A DNA stretch of 37,374 bases from Clostridia bacterium (GCA_017397765.1 JAFQIB010000074.1:1-37374), one strand, 5' to 3'. Positions 1-7,512 are shown, counted from the first letter of the stretch. A program made the numbers and translations. The notes: generated by a model from the sequence alone, not told the origin.

Positions 1-21
1 CCAGAGTCAGTCCCGTTACAC

Positions 22-53
22 TAAAACGAAACCTGGCGTTGATCAACGCCAGG
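22..53 (-). terminator. Intrinsic terminator after the GH42 gene
   Basis: A 9-bp stem (CCTGGCGTT / AACGCCAGG) with a GATC loop lies at 32-53. On the minus strand it is followed by TTTCGTTTTA. It lies about 190 nt beyond the last stop of the GH42 reading frame; nothing else is recognisable in 54-240. Confidence 0.7.
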
Positions 54-240
54 CCTCGTAAGGTGCTCAATTTCCAGTCACCTCAATACCTTTGGGATCT
101 TGAACTTCATAATGTGTTGCACTTGGTTTGACAAATCACTTTGTTCATGTTGCATTTCCAGCACAGTTGATCCGACGCTCCCCCGCCAGTACAGGGGGAT
201 TGTCCTCCCATGCACTGGCAGGCAAAGCAGCCATCACGGG

Positions 241-468
241 TCATTCAACTATTTCTGTAATGACCGCCATCTCAAACGGTGCCAGGTTCAGTTCCCTCCC
301 CGCAATCCTCAGCGTTTTGGGATGAACATCATTATTGAACACGAACCGTGCGGTTTCATCCCCCTGGGTACGGCTGACGATCTCCACCCGCTCCGGTAGT
401 CCGGCAATCACTGGCAGGGTTGCTTCCTCCGCCGCCATCGCCGCGATCCGGTGATAGAGCGGCTGCGT
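241..468 (-). pseudogene. Detached C-terminal segment of the GH42 beta-galactosidase
   Basis: These 75 codons plus a TGA stop follow directly, in the same reading frame, after the TGA at 469-471 that ends the upstream GH42 frame. Read through, the two parts give one protein of about 649 residues, the usual GH42 length. The segment begins TQPLYHRIA and ends VITEIVE, and resembles the small beta-sandwich C-terminal domain of GH42 enzymes. There is no ribosome site or independent start in front of it, so it is probably untranslated unless the TGA is read through or is a sequencing error. Confidence 0.7.
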
Positions 469-2190
469 TCACACTGTGCCGATGTAGTACACCCGGCCCT
501 GCCCGAAGACGTTACGAGTAACAGCAGCAGCCCCGGCAAAATAGTCCCCGTTATAGCGAGCGAGCACCTCGGCGGTGTCTGCCTCCAGCATATCACACCA
601 CTGCTTTACATTCAGCTCCGTACCGTCCGCAAAGATCACCGGCACGTTGTCCCAGCCGATGGGCGCATATTCCACCGCATGCACGCCGGTCATTTCCTGG
701 TATATCCCTGGGAGCTGGGTCATGCAAGCATTGTTGTGTTCATCCTTCACGCCGCTGCGGGTGGTGAGGATCACCGTGCCGCCCTGCTTTGCAAAGTTCT
801 CCAGGCGCTGGGCCACGCCCTCCGCCTGCACATACATCTCCGGTGCGCAGACGATTTTGTAGCCGTCCAGCGTTTCATGCTGACCGATGATATCCACATT
901 CAGGCCCAGCGCGGTGAACGCTCTGTGCAGCCGTTGGAGCTGCTCGAAGTAGTAGTACCCCTCCGTCTGGGGCTGGATCCTGAAGGCATACTCGTTGTCG
1001 AAGGAGAACAGGATCGCCACGTCAGCCCGGATGGCACTCCCCTGCCATTTCTCCAGAACCTGCGCGGTTTTGCAAAGATCAGCAAACTCCCGGAAGCGCC
1101 GTCCCGGTACATTGGAGTGATCCAGCAGGCCGTGCCAGTGCATCTCCGCACCGATGTTAGCCGTACGCCAGCGGAAATGCACCACCGTGTCCGCACCGTG
1201 GGCAAAGGCCTGCAGCGCATAGCCCTTGATCATCCCCGGCAGCGGCGGCTTCTCCATCGGCGCCCAGCAGCCCTTGCCGCCGCTGAGCTGCTCCATGATC
1301 CAGAAGGGCCCGCGCTTCACGCCGCGCATCATGTCAAGGTGGAAGGCATGGGAATAACAGCTTTCCCCGTCATCCGGCAGCCGTGTGGCGGGATAGTTGT
1401 CGTAGGAAATAAAGTCCAGATCGGCAAACTGCCTGTAGAAATCCGGCATATGCTCGCAGAACCACACATTGGTTGTCACGGGCCGACCGGGACAATGCTC
1501 GCGCAGCTGCGCCGCCTGCCGGTTGCTGAAGTCGATCACATTCTCCGAGCAGAATCGGTAGAAATCCAGCATGTAGGCCGGATTCTGCCAGGCATGGGGC
1601 AGGCTGCCGTAGGGCGGCCTGATCTGCGGCCAGGCGGAATATTCCCCGCTCCAGACCACATTGCCGTAGGCTTTGTTCAACGCTTCAATCGTACCATACT
1701 TCCGCTGCAGCCAGGCACGGTACTTGCTGATGCAGCGCTCGCAATAGCAGAAGTAGGCCTCCAGTTCATTGTCGATCTGCCAGCCGGTCACGGCAGGATT
1801 GTCCGCATAATGCTTTGCCATTGCGATGGTGATGCGGTCGGTATAGCGCAGGAAGGTCGGGTTGGTCACGCAGCGGTGACTGCGGATGCCCAGGTTGGTG
1901 GGCGTGCCGTCCTTCTCCACATGGACGATATCCGGGTGCTTCTCATACAGCCACATGGGCGGACAGCTGGTGGGCGTGCAAAGAACGACCTCGATGCCCC
2001 GCTTGGCAAAGAGATCAATGGCTTCGTCCAGCCAGGCAAAGTCGAACACACCCTCCCTGGGCTCCAGGCGGCACCAGGCGAATTCCGCCAGACGCACCAG
2101 CTTCACACCGGTCTGCTGCATCAAGTCCGCATCCGCCGCCCACAGGGATTTGTCCCAGTGCTCCGGGTAATAGGCCACGCCGATCTTCAT
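469..2190 (-). CDS. GH42 beta-galactosidase, ended early by an in-frame TGA
   Basis: Glycoside hydrolase family 42 beta-galactosidase, cytoplasmic (no signal peptide), releasing galactose from short beta-galactosides. The start at 2190 (MKIGVAYYPEHW) has AAAGGAGA upstream; an earlier in-frame ATG lacks a site. The acid/base Glu is E142 in GWQIDNE and the nucleophile is E300 in FWIMEQ. C107, C148, C150 and C153 match the Zn-binding cysteines of the family. The open frame gives 573 residues and ends YYIGTV at a TGA (469-471). The frame then continues for 75 more codons, so the catalytic barrel is complete but the C-terminal domain is cut off. It is transcribed divergently from a GH26 mannanase, which suggests use of galactomannan-type glycans. 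Function with the shortened end is uncertain. Confidence 0.9.
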   Translation of the reverse strand: MKIGVAYYPEHWDKSLWAADADLMQQTGVKLVRLAEFAWCRLEPREGVFDFAWLDEAIDLFAKRGIEVVLCTPTSCPPMWLYEKHPDIVHVEKDGTPTNLGIRSHRCVTNPTFLRYTDRITIAMAKHYADNPAVTGWQIDNELEAYFCYCERCISKYRAWLQRKYGTIEALNKAYGNVVWSGEYSAWPQIRPPYGSLPHAWQNPAYMLDFYRFCSENVIDFSNRQAAQLREHCPGRPVTTNVWFCEHMPDFYRQFADLDFISYDNYPATRLPDDGESCYSHAFHLDMMRGVKRGPFWIMEQLSGGKGCWAPMEKPPLPGMIKGYALQAFAHGADTVVHFRWRTANIGAEMHWHGLLDHSNVPGRRFREFADLCKTAQVLEKWQGSAIRADVAILFSFDNEYAFRIQPQTEGYYYFEQLQRLHRAFTALGLNVDIIGQHETLDGYKIVCAPEMYVQAEGVAQRLENFAKQGGTVILTTRSGVKDEHNNACMTQLPGIYQEMTGVHAVEYAPIGWDNVPVIFADGTELNVKQWCDMLEADTAEVLARYNGDYFAGAAAVTRNVFGQGRVYYIGTV

Positions 2191-2229
2191 CGTTTTTCTC
2201 CTTTGCATCCAATGGATTCCTTTGCGTAC

Positions 2230-2259
2230 AGTATAACGCGCACAGCCTGCGTCCGTCAA
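2230..2259 (-). promoter_or_regulatory. Promoter for GH42
   Basis: On the minus strand TTGACG (2254-2259), an 18-nt spacer and TATACT (2230-2235) lie about 40 nt upstream of the GH42 start. Confidence 0.6.
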
Positions 2260-2291
2260 TCAAATCCGGCGGGATTCTCTGCATGATCTGA

Positions 2292-2320
2292 TTGAATCCC
2301 GGCAGCAAGTGTGATACAAT
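2292..2320 (+). promoter_or_regulatory. Promoter for GH26
   Basis: TTGAAT (2292-2297), a 17-nt spacer and TACAAT (2315-2320) lie 55 nt upstream of the GH26 start. Its -35 box overlaps TGATTGA (2289-2295), mirrored by TCAATCA (2256-2262) at the -35 of the divergent GH42 promoter. Confidence 0.6.
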
Positions 2321-2375
2321 CCATTCAGCGCAATGAAGCGTATTACAGAGATTGTCACCCCCAAGGAGGAGCTGT

Positions 2376-3848
2376 ATGAAACGGATACTGAGTATCCTGC
2401 TGGCCGTCATATTGCTGTCCGTCAGCGGCTGTGCGCTGACAGAGGACGTTTGGTCGCCCCGGGAAGCGCCCGCCGTGCGCAACAGCATGGACGAGGCGGA
2501 GCGCATCGCCGCCCAGAGCGCCATTCTGGCAAAAGGGACGCTGCTCTTTTCCGGCGAGACCAACAAGGGCTATTTTCCCTCCGACATTTCCTGGCTGACC
2601 GGCGCTGATTTGGATGACGCCATTGCCCTGCTCTGGGCCTGCGATGACGTGACTCACGGCGGCTGGGGCGTGCTGGGTCTGAACGTCAACTACAAGCAGG
2701 AGGACATCAAGGCCCTCTCCGACCAGCCGGACAAGGAACGCCTGCTGTTCCTCCCGATCCGGGAGCTGATCACCATGGGCGGCGGCGCGGCCTCACCCGA
2801 CAAGGTGACGAAGTTCTCCCTGGGCGCATGGAACGGCGGCCGCGTGGCCGGACTGTACTTCCTGGAAGCCGATGCCGCGGCGGAAATGGCTGCCCATCTG
2901 GCTCAGGTGGAAGCCGCCAACGCCATCATCCACACCTATGACGGCAACCTCTCCAACGAGAACGCCATCCCCGAAGCCCGCGCGGTCTACGCTTATCTCC
3001 AGGAAAGCTGGGGCAGCGCCTGCCTCACCGGCCAGATGGAATCCACCTGGATGGGCTCCCCGGACTACGAGATGAACTTCATCGAGAAGCACACCGGCAA
3101 GCTGCCCACCATCCGCGGTCTGGACTTTATGCACAATGACTTCAAGGGCGTTGTGAAGCGCGCCATCCAGTGGTGGGAGAAGGGCGGCATTCCCCACATC
3201 TGCTGGCATACCGGCAGCAACTTTGCCTCCGGGTACAATGAGAGCAAATCCCACAATCTGAATTGGGACAAGGCCCTCACCCCCGGCACCGCCGAATACG
3301 CCAAGCTCCTCAAGGCCATGGATCGGGCCGTTCCATACCTGCAGCAGCTGGAGGACGCGGGTGTGCCGGTGCTCTGGCGGCCCTTCCACGAGCTGGACGG
3401 CGGCTGGTTCTGGTGGTCCAAAGGCGGCAGCGAGAGCTTCGTCAAGCTCTGGCAGCTGATGTACAGCCGCTACACTGATTACTGGGGTCTGGACAACCTG
3501 ATCTGGCTCCTGGGCTACTCCGGCAACGGCGGCAACATGGCTGCCTGGTATCCCGGCGACGATTATGTGGACCTCATCGGCGCGGACAGCTACACCGCCG
3601 GCGCGAACGGCCGCCTGTACGAAGAGGTCGCCTCCATCGCCCCCGAGGGCATGCCCATCGTGTTCCACGAATGCGGCAGCATCCCCACAGAAAAACAGAT
3701 GACCGAGGCCAACGCTCCCTGGCTGATGTTCATGGTCTGGCACACCGACCACCTCACCAACGGCAAGTTCAACAGCCCCAAATCCCTGAAAAGCATCTAC
3801 CAGAGTGATTACTTCATCACCCTGGACGAGCTGCCTGCCTTCAAGTAA
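2376..3848 (+). CDS. GH26 endo-beta-1,4-mannanase lipoprotein
   Basis: A predicted secreted, membrane-anchored beta-mannanase of 490 residues. The start at 2376 (MKRILSILLAV) sits behind CAAGGAGG; an ATG 24 nt earlier overlaps that site and is rejected. A lipoprotein signal ends in SVSGC, with the lipid-modified Cys near residue 19. GH26 hallmarks are VLWRPFHELDGGWFWW with acid/base E339, and PIVFHECGS with nucleophile E432. The catalytic domain fills about residues 50-480, and no carbohydrate-binding or dockerin module is attached. The divergent neighbour is a GH42 galactosidase, which fits breakdown of mannan or galactomannan at the surface followed by intracellular galactose removal. Substrate specificity within GH26 is inferred. 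Confidence 0.9.
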   Translation: MKRILSILLAVILLSVSGCALTEDVWSPREAPAVRNSMDEAERIAAQSAILAKGTLLFSGETNKGYFPSDISWLTGADLDDAIALLWACDDVTHGGWGVLGLNVNYKQEDIKALSDQPDKERLLFLPIRELITMGGGAASPDKVTKFSLGAWNGGRVAGLYFLEADAAAEMAAHLAQVEAANAIIHTYDGNLSNENAIPEARAVYAYLQESWGSACLTGQMESTWMGSPDYEMNFIEKHTGKLPTIRGLDFMHNDFKGVVKRAIQWWEKGGIPHICWHTGSNFASGYNESKSHNLNWDKALTPGTAEYAKLLKAMDRAVPYLQQLEDAGVPVLWRPFHELDGGWFWWSKGGSESFVKLWQLMYSRYTDYWGLDNLIWLLGYSGNGGNMAAWYPGDDYVDLIGADSYTAGANGRLYEEVASIAPEGMPIVFHECGSIPTEKQMTEANAPWLMFMVWHTDHLTNGKFNSPKSLKSIYQSDYFITLDELPAFK

Positions 3849-3859
3849 GCCCCTTCCTG

Positions 3860-3897
3860 CGCCATCCGTCAACCTTGTGAGGACGGGTGGCGTTTTT
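3860..3897 (+). terminator. Terminator after GH26
   Basis: GCCATCCGTC pairs with GACGGGTGGC (one G-T pair) around a 10-nt loop and is followed by GTTTTT, 12 nt after the GH26 stop. Confidence 0.85.
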
Positions 3898-4015
3898 GCC
3901 TGTCACCAACACATTGATAAAACTTTCGCTTTTTCCATGAAACCCTGATTCAACCTGCCGTTCAGCTGGTATACATATCACGACGATCAATCAACACATG
4001 AACGGAGGAAAGATC

Positions 4016-4480
4016 ATGCTCAGCATCGGAATGAAAGCCCCCCAGTTTACCCTGAACGATCAGAACGGGAAGCCGGTTTCCCTGGCTGACTTTATCGGCC
4101 GCAAGGTCGTCCTGTACTTCTATCCCAAGGACAATACCCCCGGCTGCACCCGGCAGGCCTGTGCCTTTGCGGCGCAGTATGAGCGCTTCAAGGCGCAGGA
4201 TATCGTCGTGATCGGCGTCAGCAAGGATTCTGTCGCCTCCCACCAGAAGTTTGCCGCCAAGTATGAGCTGCCCTTCATCCTCCTCTCCGACCCCGAGCTG
4301 CAGGCCATCGAGCCCTACGGCGTCTGGCAGGAGAAGAAGATGTGCGGCAAAACCAGCATGGGCGTGGTACGCACGACCTTCATCATTGATGAGCAGGGCG
4401 TGATTGAGCAGATCATGCCCAAGGTGAAGCCGGACACCAACGCCGAGGAGATCCTCGCCCAGCTGGCAGCGCAAGACTGA
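4016..4480 (+). CDS. bcp: Thioredoxin-dependent peroxiredoxin (BCP family)
   Basis: A cytosolic thiol peroxidase of 154 residues that reduces peroxides with electrons from thioredoxin. The start MLSIGMKAPQF at 4016 follows GGAGGAAAGATC; an upstream ATG at 3998 precedes this site and is rejected. The motif FYPKDNTPGCTRQAC holds the peroxidatic C44 and the resolving C49 of the 2-Cys BCP subgroup. The length and the ending are typical of the family. It stands alone between the GH26 terminator and its own terminator region, which is split by a dispersed repeat. The role in oxygen tolerance of an anaerobe is inferred from the family. Confidence 0.95.
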   Translation: MLSIGMKAPQFTLNDQNGKPVSLADFIGRKVVLYFYPKDNTPGCTRQACAFAAQYERFKAQDIVVIGVSKDSVASHQKFAAKYELPFILLSDPELQAIEPYGVWQEKKMCGKTSMGVVRTTFIIDEQGVIEQIMPKVKPDTNAEEILAQLAAQD

Positions 4481-4506
4481 TGCGCGTCCTCCTCTCTGAA
4501 CAGCAA

Positions 4507-4538
4507 ACCGTCCGTGCATACGGCATTGCACGGACGGT
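4507..4538 (+). other. Left terminator-like hairpin beside the repeat (locus 1)
   Basis: ACCGTCCGTGCA and TGCACGGACGGT form a perfect 12-bp stem with an 8-nt loop (TACGGCAT), 26 nt after the bcp stop. No T tract follows. Both arms are repeated exactly at 4727-4758 with a different loop (TACAGCTT), so the same stem flanks the repeat on both sides. Confidence 0.85.
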
Positions 4539-4715
4539 CAGACTGGCAGCAAAGGTATTTTTTTAACCCGCATGTGGATTTCGCCTCTGCCGAGGCGACC
4601 AAAGGGCTTTCCGTCATCCAACATCGCTTGAAGCTTTGCCTTCGGCAACTCCCCACCGGGGAGCCGCTTCTGCACGATGCCCTTTGGAAACCTTCGGGTG
4701 CATACCTTTCACGAA
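4539..4715. repeat. Dispersed 177-bp structured repeat, copy 1
   Basis: This aligns without gaps to 18842-19018. The first 38 nt differ at about 11 sites, while the last 139 nt (from 4577) differ at only 3. Predicted fold: CGCCTC/GAGGCG hairpin (4583-4598); then CCAAAGGG pairing with CCCTTTGG; inside that CATCG/CGATG and GAAGC/GCTTC; inside that two small hairpins, TTGCC/GGCAA and CTCCCC/GGGGAG; finally ACC-TTCG-GGT. There is no credible ORF; shared short frames on the minus strand simply reflect the repeat. Related CCAAAGGGC...GCCCTTTGG palindromes are, as far as I recall, frequent in Oscillospiraceae intergenic regions. It could be a non-autonomous mobile element or an RNA. Confidence 0.85.
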
Positions 4716-4726
4716 TGGATAAACCG

Positions 4727-4763
4727 ACCGTCCGTGCATACAGCTTTGCACGGACGGTTTTTT
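4727..4763 (+). terminator. Terminator of bcp (right copy of the duplicated stem, locus 1)
   Basis: It has the same 12-bp stem as the hairpin at 4507-4538 but is followed by TTTTTT (4758-4763), so it is the functional intrinsic terminator on the plus strand. It lies directly against the 3' end of the convergent E2-like gene. Confidence 0.85.
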
Positions 4764-4764
4764 C

Positions 4765-5685
4765 TTATGCGGTTTTGACTTCGCCTTCGGTCATCGTTTC
4801 TTTTTTCTCGACCTTGGGCACATGGTACTCGCACCTGGGATCGTACCGGACAGACTCCGGCGGAACCTCCAGCTCCTCCGGGTGATTGAGCAGGTGGTTC
4901 ATCGTAGAGAAGAACTGGGCGTAATGAGCGCCGGAGCAGACGCGCTCGTCCGCCGTGATGCCGATGGGCAGCAGGCGCTTCATCCGGGCCGCGCCCTTTT
5001 CCATCACCGTCACCCGTTCCACCGTGCCCATGCCGAAGAACAGGCTGGTGGAGCCGAAGTTGTAGATGTGATGGTTGACATGGTGCAGGCCGATGGAGGC
5101 GTTGTTGGTGATGTACATGGAGGTGTGGAAGGGCAGCTCATCCAGCAGCGCGCCGGGGCACAGGCCGTAGCGGTCCAGCAGGCGCACCAGGCCGACAATC
5201 GCCGTGGGCAGGCCGGGCACCGCAAAGAGCAGCTTTACCAGCTTATCCACGAAATTCTGGTTCTCCACGCCGCGGGAAGCTTCGATGACGGCGTTCATGC
5301 GGTCGCGCACGTCAAAGATGGTATCCGTGGGATCGAATTTGATCTTCACCGCAGTTTCGCCGGCGTCGGGGTTCTGCTGCTCCTTGAGCATGGTGAAGGA
5401 CACCGTGCAGCAGTTGCGGGAGAAGAACTGCTTGTTGATGATGTAGCGGTTGATCTCCGGATGCTGGGAAATAGTGCGGACAAAGGCGGCGATGATGATC
5501 TGCATGAAGGTGATCTTCTCGCCCTCCGCACCCTTCTTGGCAATGTAACGGGCCATGAGCTCATAGTCCGCCTTATGCTGAAGGAACACCTGCGCATCGC
5601 AGCGCATGGGCATCAGGTAGGGTGTGATGCGGACAACAGGGTCAATATCCTTGACGCGGCGTCCGTCGGGTCGGAATCCAAACAT
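4765..5685 (-). CDS. 2-oxoacid dehydrogenase E2/CAT-like acyltransferase domain protein
   Basis: A 306-residue protein made of the acyltransferase catalytic domain of E2 enzymes (chloramphenicol acetyltransferase fold), without lipoyl or peripheral-subunit-binding domains. The start MFGFRPDGRR at 5685 follows AAAGGGGGT. In E2 and CAT proteins the active site reads HxxxDG; here the matching stretch near the C terminus is ADERVCSGAHYAQFF, with Glu in place of the catalytic His and Ser in place of Asp. The canonical reaction is therefore doubtful. No E1, E3 or lipoyl genes are nearby, so a role in a 2-oxoacid dehydrogenase complex is unlikely. Its true substrate is unknown. It has its own promoter at 5757-5784. 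Confidence 0.75.
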   Translation of the reverse strand: MFGFRPDGRRVKDIDPVVRITPYLMPMRCDAQVFLQHKADYELMARYIAKKGAEGEKITFMQIIIAAFVRTISQHPEINRYIINKQFFSRNCCTVSFTMLKEQQNPDAGETAVKIKFDPTDTIFDVRDRMNAVIEASRGVENQNFVDKLVKLLFAVPGLPTAIVGLVRLLDRYGLCPGALLDELPFHTSMYITNNASIGLHHVNHHIYNFGSTSLFFGMGTVERVTVMEKGAARMKRLLPIGITADERVCSGAHYAQFFSTMNHLLNHPEELEVPPESVRYDPRCEYHVPKVEKKETMTEGEVKTA

Positions 5686-5756
5686 GGGTCTACCCCCTTT
5701 ATCTTCTGCGGCCAATATCAGATATGAAATGAAAATGAACAACTGCCGCCATCTTT

Positions 5757-5784
5757 ATTTTACGGATATGCGGGGATTTGTCAA
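5757..5784 (-). promoter_or_regulatory. Promoter for the E2-like gene
   Basis: On the minus strand a consensus TTGACA (5779-5784), a 16-nt spacer and TAAAAT (5757-5762) lie about 70 nt upstream of the start at 5685. Confidence 0.7.
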
Positions 5785-5830
5785 TCTTTTTTCCTCGCTG
5801 CAGGCGATTTACACAGCGCCCGTCTGCCGG

Positions 5831-6391
5831 TCAGGCTCCCTCCGGCGCTGAAGCAGGCACCCAGTATCGTTTCATCCTGCAGCCATCGACTTCAATCGTT
5901 TTCTCATACGCGCCGCCATTGGCCAGGATCACCCCTTCGCTGGCCCGGTTCCGCTCATCGCAGGTGACCAGCAGCCGGGAGATGCCCAGCGCCCCCGCCT
6001 TCTGCCGGTTCAGCCGGAGCATTTCCTTTGCATAGCCCTTTCCCCGTTCGGTAGGGCGCACCGTATAGCCGCAGTGCCCTCCCCAGGTGCCCAGGATGGG
6101 ATGATCGATATGATGGCGCAAATCAATGATACCCACCAGGCGGTCATCCGCGCTGCGGATCGCCAGATACACATGGGCAGGCACCGCCGTGCCGGTTTGG
6201 GCGCAGGTCGCCTCGCTTTTGCGGAGGGTGCAGAGGCCGATCCATTCCGCCGCAGACTCGCATTCGTCCAGCGACAGGCAGCCGGCAAACCGATCTTCGT
6301 CCTCCGCGTCGTGCTCCAGCACCTCCCGGCGGAAGGCCCAGATCTCCTGCGCGTAGCGCTCCTGCGGCTCGATCAGCGCAATGCATTCCAT
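5831..6391 (-). CDS. GNAT family N-acetyltransferase
   Basis: A 186-residue acetyl-CoA-dependent acetyltransferase with unknown acceptor. The start MECIALIEPQ at 6391 is preceded by AAAGGAGAGG; a longer frame upstream has no ribosome site. The acetyl-CoA motif is YTVRPTERGKGYAKEML (R/QxxGxG/A type), and the strand before it ends in GGHCGY. The C-terminal region (ISRLLVTCDERNRASEGVILANGG) is typical of GNATs that act on small molecules. It lies downstream of, and on the same strand as, the nucleotidyltransferase gene with 113 nt between them, so it may be partly co-transcribed. Confidence 0.85.
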   Translation of the reverse strand: MECIALIEPQERYAQEIWAFRREVLEHDAEDEDRFAGCLSLDECESAAEWIGLCTLRKSEATCAQTGTAVPAHVYLAIRSADDRLVGIIDLRHHIDHPILGTWGGHCGYTVRPTERGKGYAKEMLRLNRQKAGALGISRLLVTCDERNRASEGVILANGGAYEKTIEVDGCRMKRYWVPASAPEGA

Positions 6392-6449
6392 GCCTGTCCT
6401 CTCCTTTCGTGGGCTTGATAGCATACATGCCCGGCTTCCGGTAAGCAGA

Positions 6450-6475
6450 AAGCCGCAGCAAACTTCTGCCGCGGC
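6450..6475 (-). terminator. Possible weak terminator after the nucleotidyltransferase
   Basis: GCCGCGGCAG and CTGCGGC can pair on the minus strand around AAGTTTG and are followed by TTTCTG. It lies 30 nt after the nucleotidyltransferase stop. The T tract is poor, so read-through into the GNAT gene is likely. Confidence 0.4.
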
Positions 6476-6504
6476 CATTTTGTCAAAGCCTCAAACCAGC
6501 GCGA

Positions 6505-7422
6505 TCACTGCCACAGCGGCGTGGGATAGAGTCCCTCCTCCGCCATGCGGGCAAGGGCTGCCTTCACCTGGGGCTTATCCGCCTGATAGGTGACGCCATA
6601 CCAGCGGGAGGGGCACTTGAGCACCTCCACCGTCGCCGTACCTTTGTCCAGCATGCCGTTGACCACCATGGGCAGGTAGTATTCCGCCTTCAGCGGATTC
6701 TCCTGCAGCGCCCTGGCGTGGAAGGCCGGGAAGGTCGCCTGCATCTCATCAATGATGGAGGGCGTGAAACCGAACATGTTCATGCTCACCGGCGCATCCT
6801 CAGGCAAACGATGATAGGTTGCTCCGTCCTCGGTATACAGCGGGCCGTCGCAGCTGCCGATAATATGCGTCCGCTCGGTCACGGTGGTCAGGAAGCCGCT
6901 TTCATCGGTGGAGCAGACGCCGCGGGACACATAGCCGTTTTCCGTCAGCGTATTGCGCAGCTCATACCCAACCATGAAATAGCGGGCCTTGTCGTCATCC
7001 TGAAGGCTGCACAGCTTCTCATAGGCAATGCGATATGCCTCCACGCCGTAATAATCGTCCGCGTTTATGACCAGGAAGGGCGCGTCGATCACGTCCCGGC
7101 AGCACAGCACCGCATGGCCGGTGCCCCAGGGCTTCACCCTGCCCTCCGGCACGCAGCAGCCCTCCGGCAGCATATCCAGCTGCTGATAGGCATAGGTCAC
7201 GTCCATATGCTTTGCAATATGGTCGCCCACCACCCGCTTGAAATCCGCTTCGATCTCATGCTTGATGAGGAAAATGACCCGCTTGAAGCCGGCGCGCTTT
7301 GCATCGAATACGGAATAATCCAGGATTGCCTCACCGCTGACGCCCACAGGGTCCATCTGCTTCAAACCGCCGTAGCGCGAGCCCATGCCAGCTGCCAGAA
7401 TGACCAGAATCGGTTCTTTCAT
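6505..7422 (-). CDS. Sugar-phosphate nucleotidyltransferase (NTP transferase family)
   Basis: A 305-residue cytosolic enzyme of the NTP-transferase fold, predicted to join a nucleoside triphosphate to a sugar phosphate. The start MKEPILVILAAGMGSRYGG at 7422 follows AAAGGAG. The N-terminal LAAGMGSRYGG is the nucleotide-binding signature, and PFLVINADDYYG carries the metal-binding Asp region. The family member with this LAAGMGSRYGGLKQ start is common in Clostridia, but its exact sugar is not established. No capsule or wall-sugar cluster surrounds it. It has its own promoter at 7453-7481. Confidence 0.85.
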   Translation of the reverse strand: MKEPILVILAAGMGSRYGGLKQMDPVGVSGEAILDYSVFDAKRAGFKRVIFLIKHEIEADFKRVVGDHIAKHMDVTYAYQQLDMLPEGCCVPEGRVKPWGTGHAVLCCRDVIDAPFLVINADDYYGVEAYRIAYEKLCSLQDDDKARYFMVGYELRNTLTENGYVSRGVCSTDESGFLTTVTERTHIIGSCDGPLYTEDGATYHRLPEDAPVSMNMFGFTPSIIDEMQATFPAFHARALQENPLKAEYYLPMVVNGMLDKGTATVEVLKCPSRWYGVTYQADKPQVKAALARMAEEGLYPTPLWQ

Positions 7423-7452
7423 GCTCCTTTGCCTCCGCATCAGTTTTATCCC

Positions 7453-7481
7453 ATGATACCCCAATTTCTCGTCTGTGTCAA
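7453..7481 (-). promoter_or_regulatory. Promoter for the nucleotidyltransferase
   Basis: On the minus strand TTGACA (7476-7481), a 17-nt spacer and TATCAT (7453-7458) lie 31 nt from the start codon. Confidence 0.75.
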
Positions 7482-7512
7482 ATGTAAAACTTCGCAAATC
7501 ACCGAAACATGA

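Noticed and set aside
469..471. Selenocysteine or reassigned TGA in GH42
   Set aside because: GH42 enzymes are not known selenoproteins, no SECIS-like hairpin is seen right after the TGA, and many genes here use TGA as stop.
451..2286. Long plus-strand frame opposite the GH42 gene
   Set aside because: It mirrors the GH42 codons, resembles no family and has no ribosome site. The same holds for long antisense frames opposite the VanW, U32, RNase J, M42 and MATE genes and the Cys-repeat gene.
4315..4656. Similar minus-strand reading frames in the two repeat copies (here and 18849-19079)
   Set aside because: They share a stretch of about 25 residues only because the DNA repeat is shared; they have different ends, no ribosome site and no protein family.
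4539..4715. The dispersed repeat as a CRISPR unit or classical insertion sequence
   Set aside because: There is no array of spacers, no transposase frame and no terminal inverted repeats of its own; the flanking stems are locus-specific.
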